A stretch of 64,000 nucleotides of DNA from Lysinibacillus fusiformis (lineage in GTDB: Bacteria; Bacillota; Bacilli; Bacillales_A; Planococcaceae), in contig NZ_PDFK01000001.1 of the NCBI RefSeq assembly GCF_002845985.1, positions 124,001 through 188,000 on the forward strand. Reading direction: 5' to 3'. The position numbers and the translations under genes were made by a program. Position 1 is the first letter of the stretch, and each line of letters begins with the position of its first letter. Below are positions 26,367-35,618 of this stretch, piece by piece. The notes below the pieces were generated by a model. The model ran no database searches and was not told where the DNA came from. It saw only the letters and a list, made by a program, of their open reading frames with translations.

Positions 26367-27629
26367 TTACTCAAATTCTAAGGCTTCTAACTTCTCTTGC
26401 CACTCTGGTTCACCCGGTTGAATGTTGATTAATTGTCCAAGAACCTCTTTTGCCTCTGAACGTTTTCCTTCCTCTAATAAGAAGTAAACATATTTTTCTA
26501 AAAATGTTGCGTCTTCCTTAAAATCATTATATGCCAAACGGTAAAATTCGTATGCACGGTCGTACAATTCTAAATTTTCATATGCCTCTGCTGCAAATGG
26601 ATATAATGTGCTCCATTCAAAATCATTTTGCTGTAGCGTTTCAAATAATTCGATAACATCCTCATGACGCTCCTGTTGTCCCAACACAGAAATAAGGGCT
26701 AATACCGCCTCCATGTACTCAGGATCCAACGCTATAGCTTCTCGCAGATGTTGCTCCGCTTCTTCTGGCAAACCATTTTTCAACGCCATTTTACCAGCAA
26801 ATAAATACAATGATTTATCATATTCATCGCGTTTTAGCCCCTCTTGAATGGCCCCATAAGCTTTTTTATTATCCTCTGTCATAGCATAGCTTTCCGCAAG
26901 CAATAAATAGGCTGAGAAGTAATCCGGATCTAATTCTTTCAATTCCTCTAGTTGTTTAATAGCCATCTCGTACTTTTGTGATTGGAAAGCGGAATAAGCC
27001 GCTCCAAATAAAATATCTGGCTTTACCTCATCCTCAAGGGCCTTGACATAATAATCAAAAGCCGTTTCATAGGCAGCCCCTGCACGATACACCTCTGCCA
27101 ATCGTTCAACAAGTTGAATACCTGCAAATTCATTTTGCTGCTCATATAAGTCTTCGTACAACCTTGCAGCTTCTAAAAAACGACCTGTTTCAAATAAAAG
27201 TTCTGCTTTAGCAAAATGTAATAACGGCTCGTCAGGTAAAATCGCTAATGCTTCATTTATACGTTTTTCTGCAACCTCAAATAACCCCTGCATTTGATAA
27301 TAATCGGCTAGAACTAATAAGGCTTGCGGATATTCTGGTGATGCTTCTTCGATTTCTAATAGTAAATCCAATGCTTCATCTTCATCACCAAGCTCCATTA
27401 ATACATTTGCACGATCTATTTTTAACTGTGCCTCTTCTGGGAATAAAAATTGTAAATGCTCCAGCACACGGTCAGCTTCTTTCATGTACCCATACTGCAT
27501 AAAAATCTCAGCGAGTGCATAAATCTCCTCAGGTAGCTCCTTCGTTAAAAATGATTCTAGTAGCTGATCTATTAATGCTAAGTCCCCTTGTTCAAGTGCT
27601 TGCATCATTTCAGTCATCGCATTGTTCAC
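26367..27629 (-). CDS. ypiA: Tetratricopeptide repeat protein (YpiA-like)
   Basis: 420 residues made almost wholly of TPR helical pairs, at least ten, visible as repeated A-x-x-Y/L ... G-x-x-x-x-A ... L-P/D-P-E patterns (for example YPQALLVLADYYQMQGLFEVA and AIALDPEYMEAVLALISVL). No signal peptide or enzyme domain, so a cytosolic scaffold is likely. I favour a GTG start at 27629, since AGGTG is 7 nt upstream; an ATG at 27635 is possible but touches the site. It follows aroA after a terminator and precedes ypiB by 14 nt. Confidence 0.88.
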   Translation of the reverse strand: MNNAMTEMMQALEQGDLALIDQLLESFLTKELPEEIYALAEIFMQYGYMKEADRVLEHLQFLFPEEAQLKIDRANVLMELGDEDEALDLLLEIEEASPEYPQALLVLADYYQMQGLFEVAEKRINEALAILPDEPLLHFAKAELLFETGRFLEAARLYEDLYEQQNEFAGIQLVERLAEVYRAGAAYETAFDYYVKALEDEVKPDILFGAAYSAFQSQKYEMAIKQLEELKELDPDYFSAYLLLAESYAMTEDNKKAYGAIQEGLKRDEYDKSLYLFAGKMALKNGLPEEAEQHLREAIALDPEYMEAVLALISVLGQQERHEDVIELFETLQQNDFEWSTLYPFAAEAYENLELYDRAYEFYRLAYNDFKEDATFLEKYVYFLLEEGKRSEAKEVLGQLINIQPGEPEWQEKLEALEFE

Positions 27630-27690
27630 AGTCATTCACCTATTCTTTCATTGATACCTTTATGCTACAAAACATTTACCATTGAAACAA

Positions 27691-27717
27691 GAAAAAACTC
27701 CCCAAAAGCTGGAGAGT
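27691..27717 (-). terminator. Terminator of the aromatic operon, after aroA
   Basis: ACTCTCC / GGGGAGT (minus strand, one G-U pair, 7-nt loop) followed by TTTTTT, 14 nt beyond the aroA stop. Confidence 0.75.
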
Positions 27718-27730
27718 CTATCTTGAATTG

Positions 27731-29017
27731 TTATTTCACTGCCTCAATATGTTCAAAGAACGATGGGTAGGATACAGCAATGCATTGTGCATCATCTAAT
27801 GTTACGGCTCCATCCGAAATTAGAGCTGCAACAGCCCCCATCATACCAATTCGATGATCGCCGTATGTGCGAAGACTTGCACCTTTTAATGGTGTTGGTC
27901 CATTAATGATCATTCCATCTTCTGTTGCTTCTATTTGTGCACCTAGCTTTTTCAATTCAGTTACAACCGCCGTGATGCGATCCGTTTCCTTCACTTTTAG
28001 CTCCTCAGCATCTTTAATGATTGTTTGACCATGTGCTTGCGTAGCGAGTAAGGCAAGGATCGGAATTTCATCAATTAAACGAGGAATAATGTCCCCCTCA
28101 ATTGTTGTGCCTGTTAAAGTAGATGTGGCCATTTGAATGGTTGCTGTAGGTTCAGCTTGATTATCCTCATTCGGTGTCACGGTCATTGTTGCGCCCATTT
28201 TTTCAAGTACCTCGACAATGCCATCACGCGTTGGGTTAATACCAACATTATTTAATGTTACGTGACTATGCTCACAAATGGCTCCTGCCACTAAGAAGAA
28301 GGCTGCCGAGGAAATATCCCCTGGAACAGCAACATGTGTCCCGCTGAGAGACTGTCCGCCTTCAATGGAGACAACGCCATTGTCTACTTCTACCTGTGCA
28401 CCAAATTGTCGCAGCATTCGCTCTGTGTGATCTCTTGAAACTTCCATTTCTCTAACAATCGTTGTTCCTTCAGCACGCAAGCCTGCTAGTAAAATAGCAG
28501 ATTTCACTTGTGCACTTGCTACAGGCATCTTGTAATTGATGGCCTGTAGTTTTGTACCTTGTATAGCAAGGGGTGTGTACTGCCCGTCAGCACGCCCTGT
28601 AATATGAGCACCCATTTGACGCAGTGGGTCTATCACACGTCGCATTGGTCGTTTGCCGATAGATGCATCCCCCGTCATCACGGAATGAACCGAAGAACCA
28701 GCTAAAATACCCAACATTAAGCGTGTTGTTGTGCCAGAGTTACCCGTATACAACACGTCTGTTGGCTCCTGCCAGCCATCCATGCCTGGACTATGAATCG
28801 TTACATTAGTTCCTTCGACCTCAATTTGAACGCCAAGCTTCTGGAAGCAATCGATTGTACTTAAACAATCTTCCCCTAGTAAAAAGCCCTCTACTGTCGT
28901 TGTCCCGCTAGCAATGGCTCCAAACATGACAGAACGATGGGATACAGATTTATCGCCTGGAATGGTTAAAGTGCCCTGTAAAGAAGGCCTATTGTATTGC
29001 AAAATTTTTTCACTCAT
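27731..29017 (-). CDS. aroA: 3-phosphoshikimate 1-carboxyvinyltransferase (EPSP synthase)
   Basis: 428 residues. It makes EPSP from shikimate-3-phosphate and [15 protein letters not shown] at the N-terminus, the LGNSGTT-like [23 protein letters not shown] and the C-terminal YGDHRIGM are all conserved. The substrate-loop Gly is followed by Thr (GNSGTT), typical of class II Gram-positive enzymes. ATG 29017 is chosen because AAGGG lies upstream and the extension to 29035 includes that site. B. subtilis calls the equivalent gene aroE. It ends the aromatic operon. Confidence 0.96.
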   Translation of the reverse strand: MSEKILQYNRPSLQGTLTIPGDKSVSHRSVMFGAIASGTTTVEGFLLGEDCLSTIDCFQKLGVQIEVEGTNVTIHSPGMDGWQEPTDVLYTGNSGTTTRLMLGILAGSSVHSVMTGDASIGKRPMRRVIDPLRQMGAHITGRADGQYTPLAIQGTKLQAINYKMPVASAQVKSAILLAGLRAEGTTIVREMEVSRDHTERMLRQFGAQVEVDNGVVSIEGGQSLSGTHVAVPGDISSAAFFLVAGAICEHSHVTLNNVGINPTRDGIVEVLEKMGATMTVTPNEDNQAEPTATIQMATSTLTGTTIEGDIIPRLIDEIPILALLATQAHGQTIIKDAEELKVKETDRITAVVTELKKLGAQIEATEDGMIINGPTPLKGASLRTYGDHRIGMMGAVAALISDGAVTLDDAQCIAVSYPSFFEHIEAVK

Positions 29018-29044
29018 AAACTTTCTTCCCTTCAATATGAAGAT

Positions 29045-29072
29045 AGAAAGCGCCGAAATACCGACGCTTTCT
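29045..29072 (-). other. Hairpin between tyrA and aroA
   Basis: AGAAAGCG / CGCTTTCT, 8 bp perfect with a 12-nt loop, in the 59-nt gap between the two genes. No T run follows, so it is more likely an mRNA stability or processing element than a terminator. Confidence 0.4.
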
Positions 29073-29076
29073 TATG

Positions 29077-30174
29077 CTATGAAATATACGTTTCGAAATT
29101 TGCTCGTTGTTGGATACATGACGCAGCACGTTCGCGATCATTTTCGCTTTGGAAGCTAATAACGAGAATACCGAAAACATCTTCACGTGATTCAACGATT
29201 CGTAGATTCGTAATACTGATCGCTTCATCCGCTAACAAGCCCGTCACTTCTGAAATAACGCCTGGATAGTCAGGAACATCAACATATAAGTCAAATGGCG
29301 TATACATGGCCCCTGCACTAATCGGCAATTCATCTCTTAGCTCTTTGGCAACAGAAAAATAGTTTTCAATAGCCTGTGAAGAACCATCCGTCAGCAGTTC
29401 CTTAATGCGAGTCATTTCTTTTTCCCAGCCTTCTAACTGAGTAAGTAGCTCCTCACGATTTTGTAGCGTAATATCTCGCCATAAAACGGGGTTCGAGGAA
29501 GCAATTCGTGTAACATCACGAAAACCGCCTGCTGCAAGCGAGCGTGTCATCGGGTATTCTCCATTTTCCTCACCTAATTGATGGACCAGTGAGGCTGCGA
29601 TAACATGTGGAAAATGACTCACCACAGCTGTCATATGGTCATGTTCACTCGCAGATACACTGACTACTTTTGCATGTGTAAATTTTAGCAAACTTTCAAG
29701 CTTAGCCATATGAACGATTTCTTCTCCAGCAAGCGGCGTCAGCATATAATACGCATTTTCAAAAAGATGCGCCTTTGCAGCCAACACACCACTTTTATGA
29801 GAACCTGCCATTGGATGTCCACCAATGAATGTAATGCCAAGCTCACGTAATTCGCTGGCCTTTTGCATAATTAATTTTTTTGTACTCCCAGTATCTGTTA
29901 CAATGACTTTATTTTTTAATGGCCATGATTTTAATTGCTCCATCCACGCAAGTGTTGCATTAACAGGTGTACCAAAGATAATGATATCGACATCTGCCGC
30001 AACAGCCTGCGGATCTGTGACAATCTCATGCACAATATTTAATGTTTTTGCATGCTCACGTGTTTGTGTATCCATATCATAGCCAATAATTTTTGTTTCG
30101 GGTGCTTTTTGCAAAGCAAGGGCAATCGAACCGCCGATTAAGCCTAGCCCAATAACGAGTACTTTGCGTGTCAT
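29077..30174 (-). CDS. tyrA: Prephenate dehydrogenase with ACT domain
   Basis: 365 residues. It oxidises prephenate to 4-hydroxyphenylpyruvate for tyrosine. The Rossmann GLGLIGGS is at 8-15; FIGGHPMAGSHKSG holds the substrate-binding His; the C-terminal ACT domain (about 290-340, DVPDYPGVISEVTGLLADE) predicts tyrosine feedback. The start overlaps the hisC stop by 4 nt. Confidence 0.95.
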   Translation of the reverse strand: MTRKVLVIGLGLIGGSIALALQKAPETKIIGYDMDTQTREHAKTLNIVHEIVTDPQAVAADVDIIIFGTPVNATLAWMEQLKSWPLKNKVIVTDTGSTKKLIMQKASELRELGITFIGGHPMAGSHKSGVLAAKAHLFENAYYMLTPLAGEEIVHMAKLESLLKFTHAKVVSVSASEHDHMTAVVSHFPHVIAASLVHQLGEENGEYPMTRSLAAGGFRDVTRIASSNPVLWRDITLQNREELLTQLEGWEKEMTRIKELLTDGSSQAIENYFSVAKELRDELPISAGAMYTPFDLYVDVPDYPGVISEVTGLLADEAISITNLRIVESREDVFGILVISFQSENDRERAASCIQQRANFETYIS

Positions 30175-31271
30175 GCAAATACTCCTTGCTGTGTTAATAC
30201 TTCGTCAAGCTGGCTAAGTAATGCTGCATTTTGTGCCTCTGTACCAATTGTGACACGGATAAACCCTTGTAATCCTAGAGCATTGCCACTGCGGACAATA
30301 AAGCCTCTTTTCATCAGCTCTTGGAAGACAACATCACTATCAGCTTGAGTATCAAAGAAAATAAAGTTCGTATCAGATGGGAAGTATTTTAAATTATGCT
30401 TTTCACAGAATTCTACATATTGCTTTTTGCCGTTTTCATTGGCTTCACGACATGCTTCAATGTAAGCTTGATCGCTGAGTGCAATAGCTGCCACAGCTTG
30501 ACTTAAGATTGTATTATTAAATGGTGCGCGAACAGGATCAAGCTTAGCAATAACGCCAGCTTGCCCAATCGCATAGCCAACACGGAATGAAGCTAGTCCA
30601 TAGGCTTTAGAAAATGTACGTAATAGAAGTACATTCGGATATTCATCAATGATTGGTAACGTATCCTTATGGCCAGGATGTGTTACATATTCAATGTAAG
30701 CTTCATCCAACACGACAAGGACATCGCTTGGTACTTTTGCAAGAAAAGCACGTAATGCCGTATCAGGTATGACAACTCCTGTAGGATTATTTGGACTACA
30801 TACCCAAACAATCGATGTTTGGTCATCAATTGCAGCTGCCATGCTATCTAAATCGTGGGCACCTTCAACACAAGGAATTTTTCGTACCTCAGCACCTTCA
30901 ATTTCAGCGTTGTGCCAGTATTGAGAGAAGGAAGGATCCGCCATAATCGTATTTACTCCTGGATACAACAGTGCACGCGTAATAATAGCAATAATGTCAT
31001 CAGAGCCGTTGCCAAAAAGAAGCTGTGTTTCCTTGACACCTAGATGATCCGCAACAGCTGTACGTAAATTTTGTGCATAGCCATCTGGATAAAGGGCATG
31101 ATTCACTGCATTATTTTGTAAATAAGCTGTTACCTTAGGTGAGCACCCAAACGGATTTTCATTCGATGCCAATTTAATGACTTCCTTTAAGCCGTATTCA
31201 CGTTGTACTTCTTCAATTGGTTTCCCTGGCTTATATGCTTGCATACCGTCCAATTGTTGTTTCCACTTCAT
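30171..31271 (-). CDS. hisC: Histidinol-phosphate / aromatic aminotransferase
   Basis: 366 residues, class I/II pyridoxal-phosphate fold. NENPFG near the N-terminus, the DEAYIEY block, and the PLP lysine in TFSKAYGLA are standard for HisC. In B. subtilis the gene at this position serves both histidine synthesis and transamination of phenylpyruvate and hydroxyphenylpyruvate; its place directly before tyrA argues for the same double use here. It starts 18 nt after aroH. In B. subtilis the six trp genes lie between these two; none is present here. Confidence 0.93.
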   Translation of the reverse strand: MKWKQQLDGMQAYKPGKPIEEVQREYGLKEVIKLASNENPFGCSPKVTAYLQNNAVNHALYPDGYAQNLRTAVADHLGVKETQLLFGNGSDDIIAIITRALLYPGVNTIMADPSFSQYWHNAEIEGAEVRKIPCVEGAHDLDSMAAAIDDQTSIVWVCSPNNPTGVVIPDTALRAFLAKVPSDVLVVLDEAYIEYVTHPGHKDTLPIIDEYPNVLLLRTFSKAYGLASFRVGYAIGQAGVIAKLDPVRAPFNNTILSQAVAAIALSDQAYIEACREANENGKKQYVEFCEKHNLKYFPSDTNFIFFDTQADSDVVFQELMKRGFIVRSGNALGLQGFIRVTIGTEAQNAALLSQLDEVLTQQGVFA

Positions 31272-31289
31272 CTAAAACATCTCCTCTAC

Positions 31290-31658
31290 TTATTTAGCCT
31301 GCGCCAAATCTGGTCTTAATTTCACTGCATCGTTGAGATACAAGTGCTTTACATCTTTTTGGGCTACCTCTACGTTCGCATGAATTAATACACGAATACA
31401 TAAAGGTAAAGCGTTCGGCACATCCATTTCATGTGTACACATAACAGGGACATATTGCCAGCCGTCCATCAAGCGTACTGCACGGGCAGGAAATGCAGAG
31501 GTAATATCTGGCGTTGTAGAAATAAGGATTGATGCAATATCATCGATCTCCACATGATTTGCTGCCACAACCTCACGCACTAATCTTGCTGTCTCATCCC
31601 ATACAAGCTCTGGCCTGTCCGATTCAATTGTTATTGCTCCTCTAAGTCCACGAATCAT
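31290..31658 (-). CDS. aroH: Monofunctional chorismate mutase, AroH class
   Basis: 122 residues, typical for the trimeric AroH fold. It rearranges chorismate to prephenate. The start MIRGLRGAITIES, the RLMDGWQYVPVMCTHEMDV block (with the Cys and Glu of the active site) and LCIRVL with the catalytic Arg are conserved. It overlaps aroB by 4 nt (ATGA). Confidence 0.96.
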   Translation of the reverse strand: MIRGLRGAITIESDRPELVWDETARLVREVVAANHVEIDDIASILISTTPDITSAFPARAVRLMDGWQYVPVMCTHEMDVPNALPLCIRVLIHANVEVAQKDVKHLYLNDAVKLRPDLAQAK

Positions 31659-32746
31659 ACAAGCACCTCCGCTAATAACTGTCTATATTCGGCATCTACT
31701 TCTTTGCATTCTTCTAAATCAATGGCTCTCACAAAAGGTTTACCTATTTCCTCCAAAAGAACGAACTGTAAAATGCCGTATTCCACTTTTTTATCTTTCA
31801 TTAAATAACTAGTTAACTGTTCAAATGAATAATCATTCACAGGCTCAAATGGATAGCCATTTTTCACTGCGAACTGTAAAAATGACTTGGTGAAAGCTCG
31901 CTCCAGCTTTCCATAACGCTCGCTTAACAATAGGCTATAGACCAACCCCATCATTACGGCTTCTCCATGTGCTACTTTGCCATAACCAGCTGCTGCCTCA
32001 ATGGCATGTCCATATGTATGGCCTAAGTTTAAAAATTTCCGAACGGACTGCTCTGTTTCATCCTCAGCCACGATTTGAGCTTTCACTTCAATTCCTTTTT
32101 TCAGCTGCTTGGCCAGTTCATTTTGATTAAAATGAATCACTGAATCAGCTGTCATTAATTCCTCTAACCAAATAGAATCAGAAATCATCGCATGTTTAAT
32201 TAACTCTGCTGTTCCTGAACGCACTTCACGTTCGGATAAGCTTTCGGTAAGAGCCGTATCGTAAATAACACCTTCAGGCTGATAAAATGCACCAATCATA
32301 TTCTTTCCTAACGGATGATTAATAGCTGTTTTACCACCAACTGCAGAATCATGGGCTAAAATGGTCGTTGGAATTTGAATAAAAGGAATTCCACGCATAT
32401 AGGTTGCCGCAACGAAGCCTGTTAAATCGCCGACAGCTCCACCCCCAAAAGCAAAAACAAATGATTTCCGTGAGCATTTTTGTTCCAATAAAAATGTTTG
32501 AGCAGCATTGTATTGTTCAAAGGTTTTACAGGCTTCACCACCAGGTAAAATAAAGACCTCAAAATCATATGGGAAATTTGCCTTGAAATAATCTCCCTGT
32601 GCAGCCCAAACATTGCTATCTGTAAATACGATCAGCTTATCTGCTTTTTGAAGTTTATCTGCAAATGCTTGAACAGCTTCAGTTAGAAATTGATGACCGA
32701 GAACAACTTCATACTGATCCGATTTTGTTGCAACTGGTACACGCAT
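31655..32746 (-). CDS. aroB: 3-dehydroquinate synthase
   Basis: 363 residues. It cyclises DAHP to dehydroquinate using NAD+ and zinc. GGGAVGDLTGFVAATYMRG, the KTAINHPLGKNMIGAF loop and GHTYGHAIE with zinc-ligand histidines are conserved. It begins 3 nt after aroC and overlaps aroH by 4 nt, so it is translationally linked on both sides. Confidence 0.96.
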   Translation of the reverse strand: MRVPVATKSDQYEVVLGHQFLTEAVQAFADKLQKADKLIVFTDSNVWAAQGDYFKANFPYDFEVFILPGGEACKTFEQYNAAQTFLLEQKCSRKSFVFAFGGGAVGDLTGFVAATYMRGIPFIQIPTTILAHDSAVGGKTAINHPLGKNMIGAFYQPEGVIYDTALTESLSEREVRSGTAELIKHAMISDSIWLEELMTADSVIHFNQNELAKQLKKGIEVKAQIVAEDETEQSVRKFLNLGHTYGHAIEAAAGYGKVAHGEAVMMGLVYSLLLSERYGKLERAFTKSFLQFAVKNGYPFEPVNDYSFEQLTSYLMKDKKVEYGILQFVLLEEIGKPFVRAIDLEECKEVDAEYRQLLAEVLV

Positions 32747-32749
32747 AAA

Positions 32750-33931
32750 TCAGAACCCCTTTGTATATTGACGATGCTCGTCAATTTGAGCTTGTAATTG
32801 AGGTAGTTGATCACTATGAAATTGCTCCAAAATAGCATTCGCTATTTCCCAGGCAATAACATGTTCTGCAACTACTGATGCTGCGGGTACTGCACAGCTA
32901 TCAGAGCGCTCAACGCTTGCTTTAAATGGCTCTTTTGTTTCGATATCCACACTTTGTAATGGTTTGTATAATGTAGGAATTGGTTTCATGACACCACGTA
33001 CGACAATCGGCATTCCTGTTGACATACCGCCCTCTAAGCCACCGAGTCGATTCGTTGCTCGTGTGTAGCCCTCTTCTTCAGACCAAATAATTTCATCATG
33101 CACTTCAGAGCCTTTACGTCGTGCCATTTCAAAACCTAGACCAAATTCTACACCTTTGAATGCATTGATAGATAGCATGGCTGCTGCTAGTTTCGCATCA
33201 AGCTTACGATCATAATGCACATAAGAGCCGACACCTGCTGGCATACCTTCGACAATGACTTCTACAACACCACCGATAGAATCTCCAGCTTTTTTCGCCT
33301 CATCAATAGCCTCTACCATTTTGGCAGACGCTACAGGGTCAGCACAGTAACAAGGATCTGCTTCGACAATAGCACGAATTTCTTCTGTTGTTTTTCCTTC
33401 TAGTACAGATGTATCTGCCTTAATTCCTACGATTTCAGTCACATGTGCAACAATGGAAATGCCTAATTCATTGAGTAAAGCTTTTGCCACAGAGCCGACT
33501 GCTACACGCACAGTTGTTTCACGTGCAGAAGAACGCTCTAATACATTGCGTAAATCACGGTGACCATATTTCATGCCCCCAACTAAATCCGCATGACCTG
33601 GACGAGGTCGTGAAATTTGACGCTTAATATCTTCAGGATTAATATCATCTGCTAATGGCTCAGCACCCATAATTTTAGTCCAGTGCTTCCAGTCATCATT
33701 TGTTACAACTAGTGCGACAGGAGAGCCAAGTGTTTGACCATGTCGAACACCAGCAACAATCTCTACTGTATCTGTTTCGATTTGCATGCGGCGCCCCCGT
33801 CCATGACCTCCTTGGCGTCGTTTTAAATCATGATTAATTTTTTCTGCTGTAATGGGTAAGAGTGACGGTAAACCCTCAATAATTGTCGTTAATTGAGGTC
33901 CGTGTGACTCTCCTGCTGTTAAGTAACGCAT
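32750..33931 (-). CDS. aroC: Chorismate synthase
   Basis: 393 residues. It eliminates phosphate from EPSP with reduced FMN to make chorismate. [12 protein letters not shown] at the start, [20 protein letters not shown] and the RSSARETT block are diagnostic. ATG 33931 has AAGGGAG 9 nt upstream; a GTG two codons earlier lies too near it. First gene of aroC-aroB-aroH-hisC-tyrA-aroA; the equivalent B. subtilis gene is named aroF. cheR, which precedes it in B. subtilis, is here separated by a 400-bp gap with its own terminator. Confidence 0.96.
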   Translation of the reverse strand: MRYLTAGESHGPQLTTIIEGLPSLLPITAEKINHDLKRRQGGHGRGRRMQIETDTVEIVAGVRHGQTLGSPVALVVTNDDWKHWTKIMGAEPLADDINPEDIKRQISRPRPGHADLVGGMKYGHRDLRNVLERSSARETTVRVAVGSVAKALLNELGISIVAHVTEIVGIKADTSVLEGKTTEEIRAIVEADPCYCADPVASAKMVEAIDEAKKAGDSIGGVVEVIVEGMPAGVGSYVHYDRKLDAKLAAAMLSINAFKGVEFGLGFEMARRKGSEVHDEIIWSEEEGYTRATNRLGGLEGGMSTGMPIVVRGVMKPIPTLYKPLQSVDIETKEPFKASVERSDSCAVPAASVVAEHVIAWEIANAILEQFHSDQLPQLQAQIDEHRQYTKGF

Positions 33932-34017
33932 AAACACTTTCTCCCTTCAACTCGCTAAAGTATGTATTTTTCACTATAACATATATTCTTTAAAAAAACA
34001 GTCCTTTTACAAATGTC

Positions 34018-34099
34018 TTTTCAGTACACCCCATTTCCATCGTTCTAAATGCGAATATTCTGAACGACGTCTATAAAGGAAATCGGTGTACTACTGAAA
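34018..34099. repeat. Long imperfect inverted repeat upstream of aroC
   Basis: Three stacked stems: (TTTC)AGTACACC with GGTGTACT(ACTGAAA), ATTTCC with GGAAAT, and CGTTC with GAACG, giving an 80-nt hairpin. It resembles a miniature element or a structured leader. It lies in the 400-bp gene-free stretch between aroC and cheR. Confidence 0.5.
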
Positions 34100-34219
34100 T
34101 GGCGTGCTGAATTGTATCCATTACGCTACAGCATAATTGCCGCTGACGTTTCGCCTTCGATACAACATGCATTTGACAAAGTACTCGTTGCACTACTAAA
34201 GTGAAGTGCTAAATTTTAT
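34089..34219. repeat. Imperfect tandem repeat pair, about 102 bp apart
   Basis: The 29-mer at 34089-34117 matches 34191-34219 at 22 of 29 positions (shared ACTACT, GTGCT, AATT cores). The segment between them includes copy 2 of the dispersed 30-bp repeat. Confidence 0.35.
34137..34166. repeat. Copy 2 of the 30-bp dispersed intergenic repeat
   Basis: 26 of 30 identities to 22855-22884. Here its end (GATACAA, 34158-34164) is complementary to TTGTATC at 34112-34118, so it can close a 53-nt hairpin. Confidence 0.5.
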
Positions 34220-34258
34220 AAAAAATACGCCTTTGCTTATGATAAGCGAAAAGCGTAT
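34220..34258 (-). terminator. Terminator of cheR
   Basis: Minus-strand stem ATACGC / GCGTAT with an inner GCTT/AAGC stem, followed by TTTTTTA, 80 nt past the cheR stop. It separates cheR from aroC. Confidence 0.65.
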
Positions 34259-34338
34259 GAAATATCTATGTTTAATACTTGCTTACTATATGTACAAGAC
34301 TATTTTGGTCGTTTGTACAAAGCTTTTCATCCATATTA

Positions 34339-35145
<807 letters not shown>

Positions 35146-35196
35146 TTATAGCGGAAAAGTCCCAATCCTGAAATAGTCTTTCTTGGGTAAGCCAAT

Positions 35197-35436
35197 CTAC
35201 TTGCTTGCATTTTGTTTTTCTTCTAATAGTAACACTTTCGACTGTTCTAATTCTAGGCGCATTTTTTCTGTTTCTATCGTATACGTTTCCAATCTAAGCT
35301 TTTCTAACTCTACTTCTTTCTCAACAGCCTTCAGTTTAATTTTTTGTTGTCTTGTGCGAGCGTCTGTAAAAATCCCAGCTAATGAAATAATGACGCCTCC
35401 AATAATCGCTACAATGGCAATTGACAATCCATCCAC
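35197..35436 (-). CDS. Small membrane protein with C-terminal coiled coil
   Basis: 79 residues. One transmembrane helix (about 5-24, AIVAIIGGVIISLAGI) is followed by a long charged helix with heptad-like Leu/Val spacing (KAVEKEVELEKLRLE to LEQSKVLLLEEK), so a membrane-anchored coiled coil. AAGGA lies 5 nt before the ATG. I do not recognise a named family. It stands alone between cheR and a fatty-acid operon; the plus-strand frame over it is a shadow. Confidence 0.65.
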   Translation of the reverse strand: MDGLSIAIVAIIGGVIISLAGIFTDARTRQQKIKLKAVEKEVELEKLRLETYTIETEKMRLELEQSKVLLLEEKQNASK

Positions 35437-35572
35437 ATCCTTTCGTTACTAAGATTATACGGCAAAATGGAAAAAATAGTTTCATTTTTCAGGAATTTAT
35501 CTTCTTCTAATACAATATTTTTTGCATTAGTCAGTAGTTGTTCAGATGCACTGATATATAATAAATTTCGCA

Positions 35573-35605
35573 CAAAAAATGAAGGTAGTTTTTCACTACC
35601 TTCAT
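35573..35605 (-). terminator. Terminator of the fatty-acid operon
   Basis: ATGAAGGTAGT / ACTACCTTCAT, 11 bp perfect with a 5-nt loop, then a T run on the minus strand, 14 nt after the acyl-CoA ligase stop. Confidence 0.88.
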
Positions 35606-35618
35606 GCTAACCATTGTA

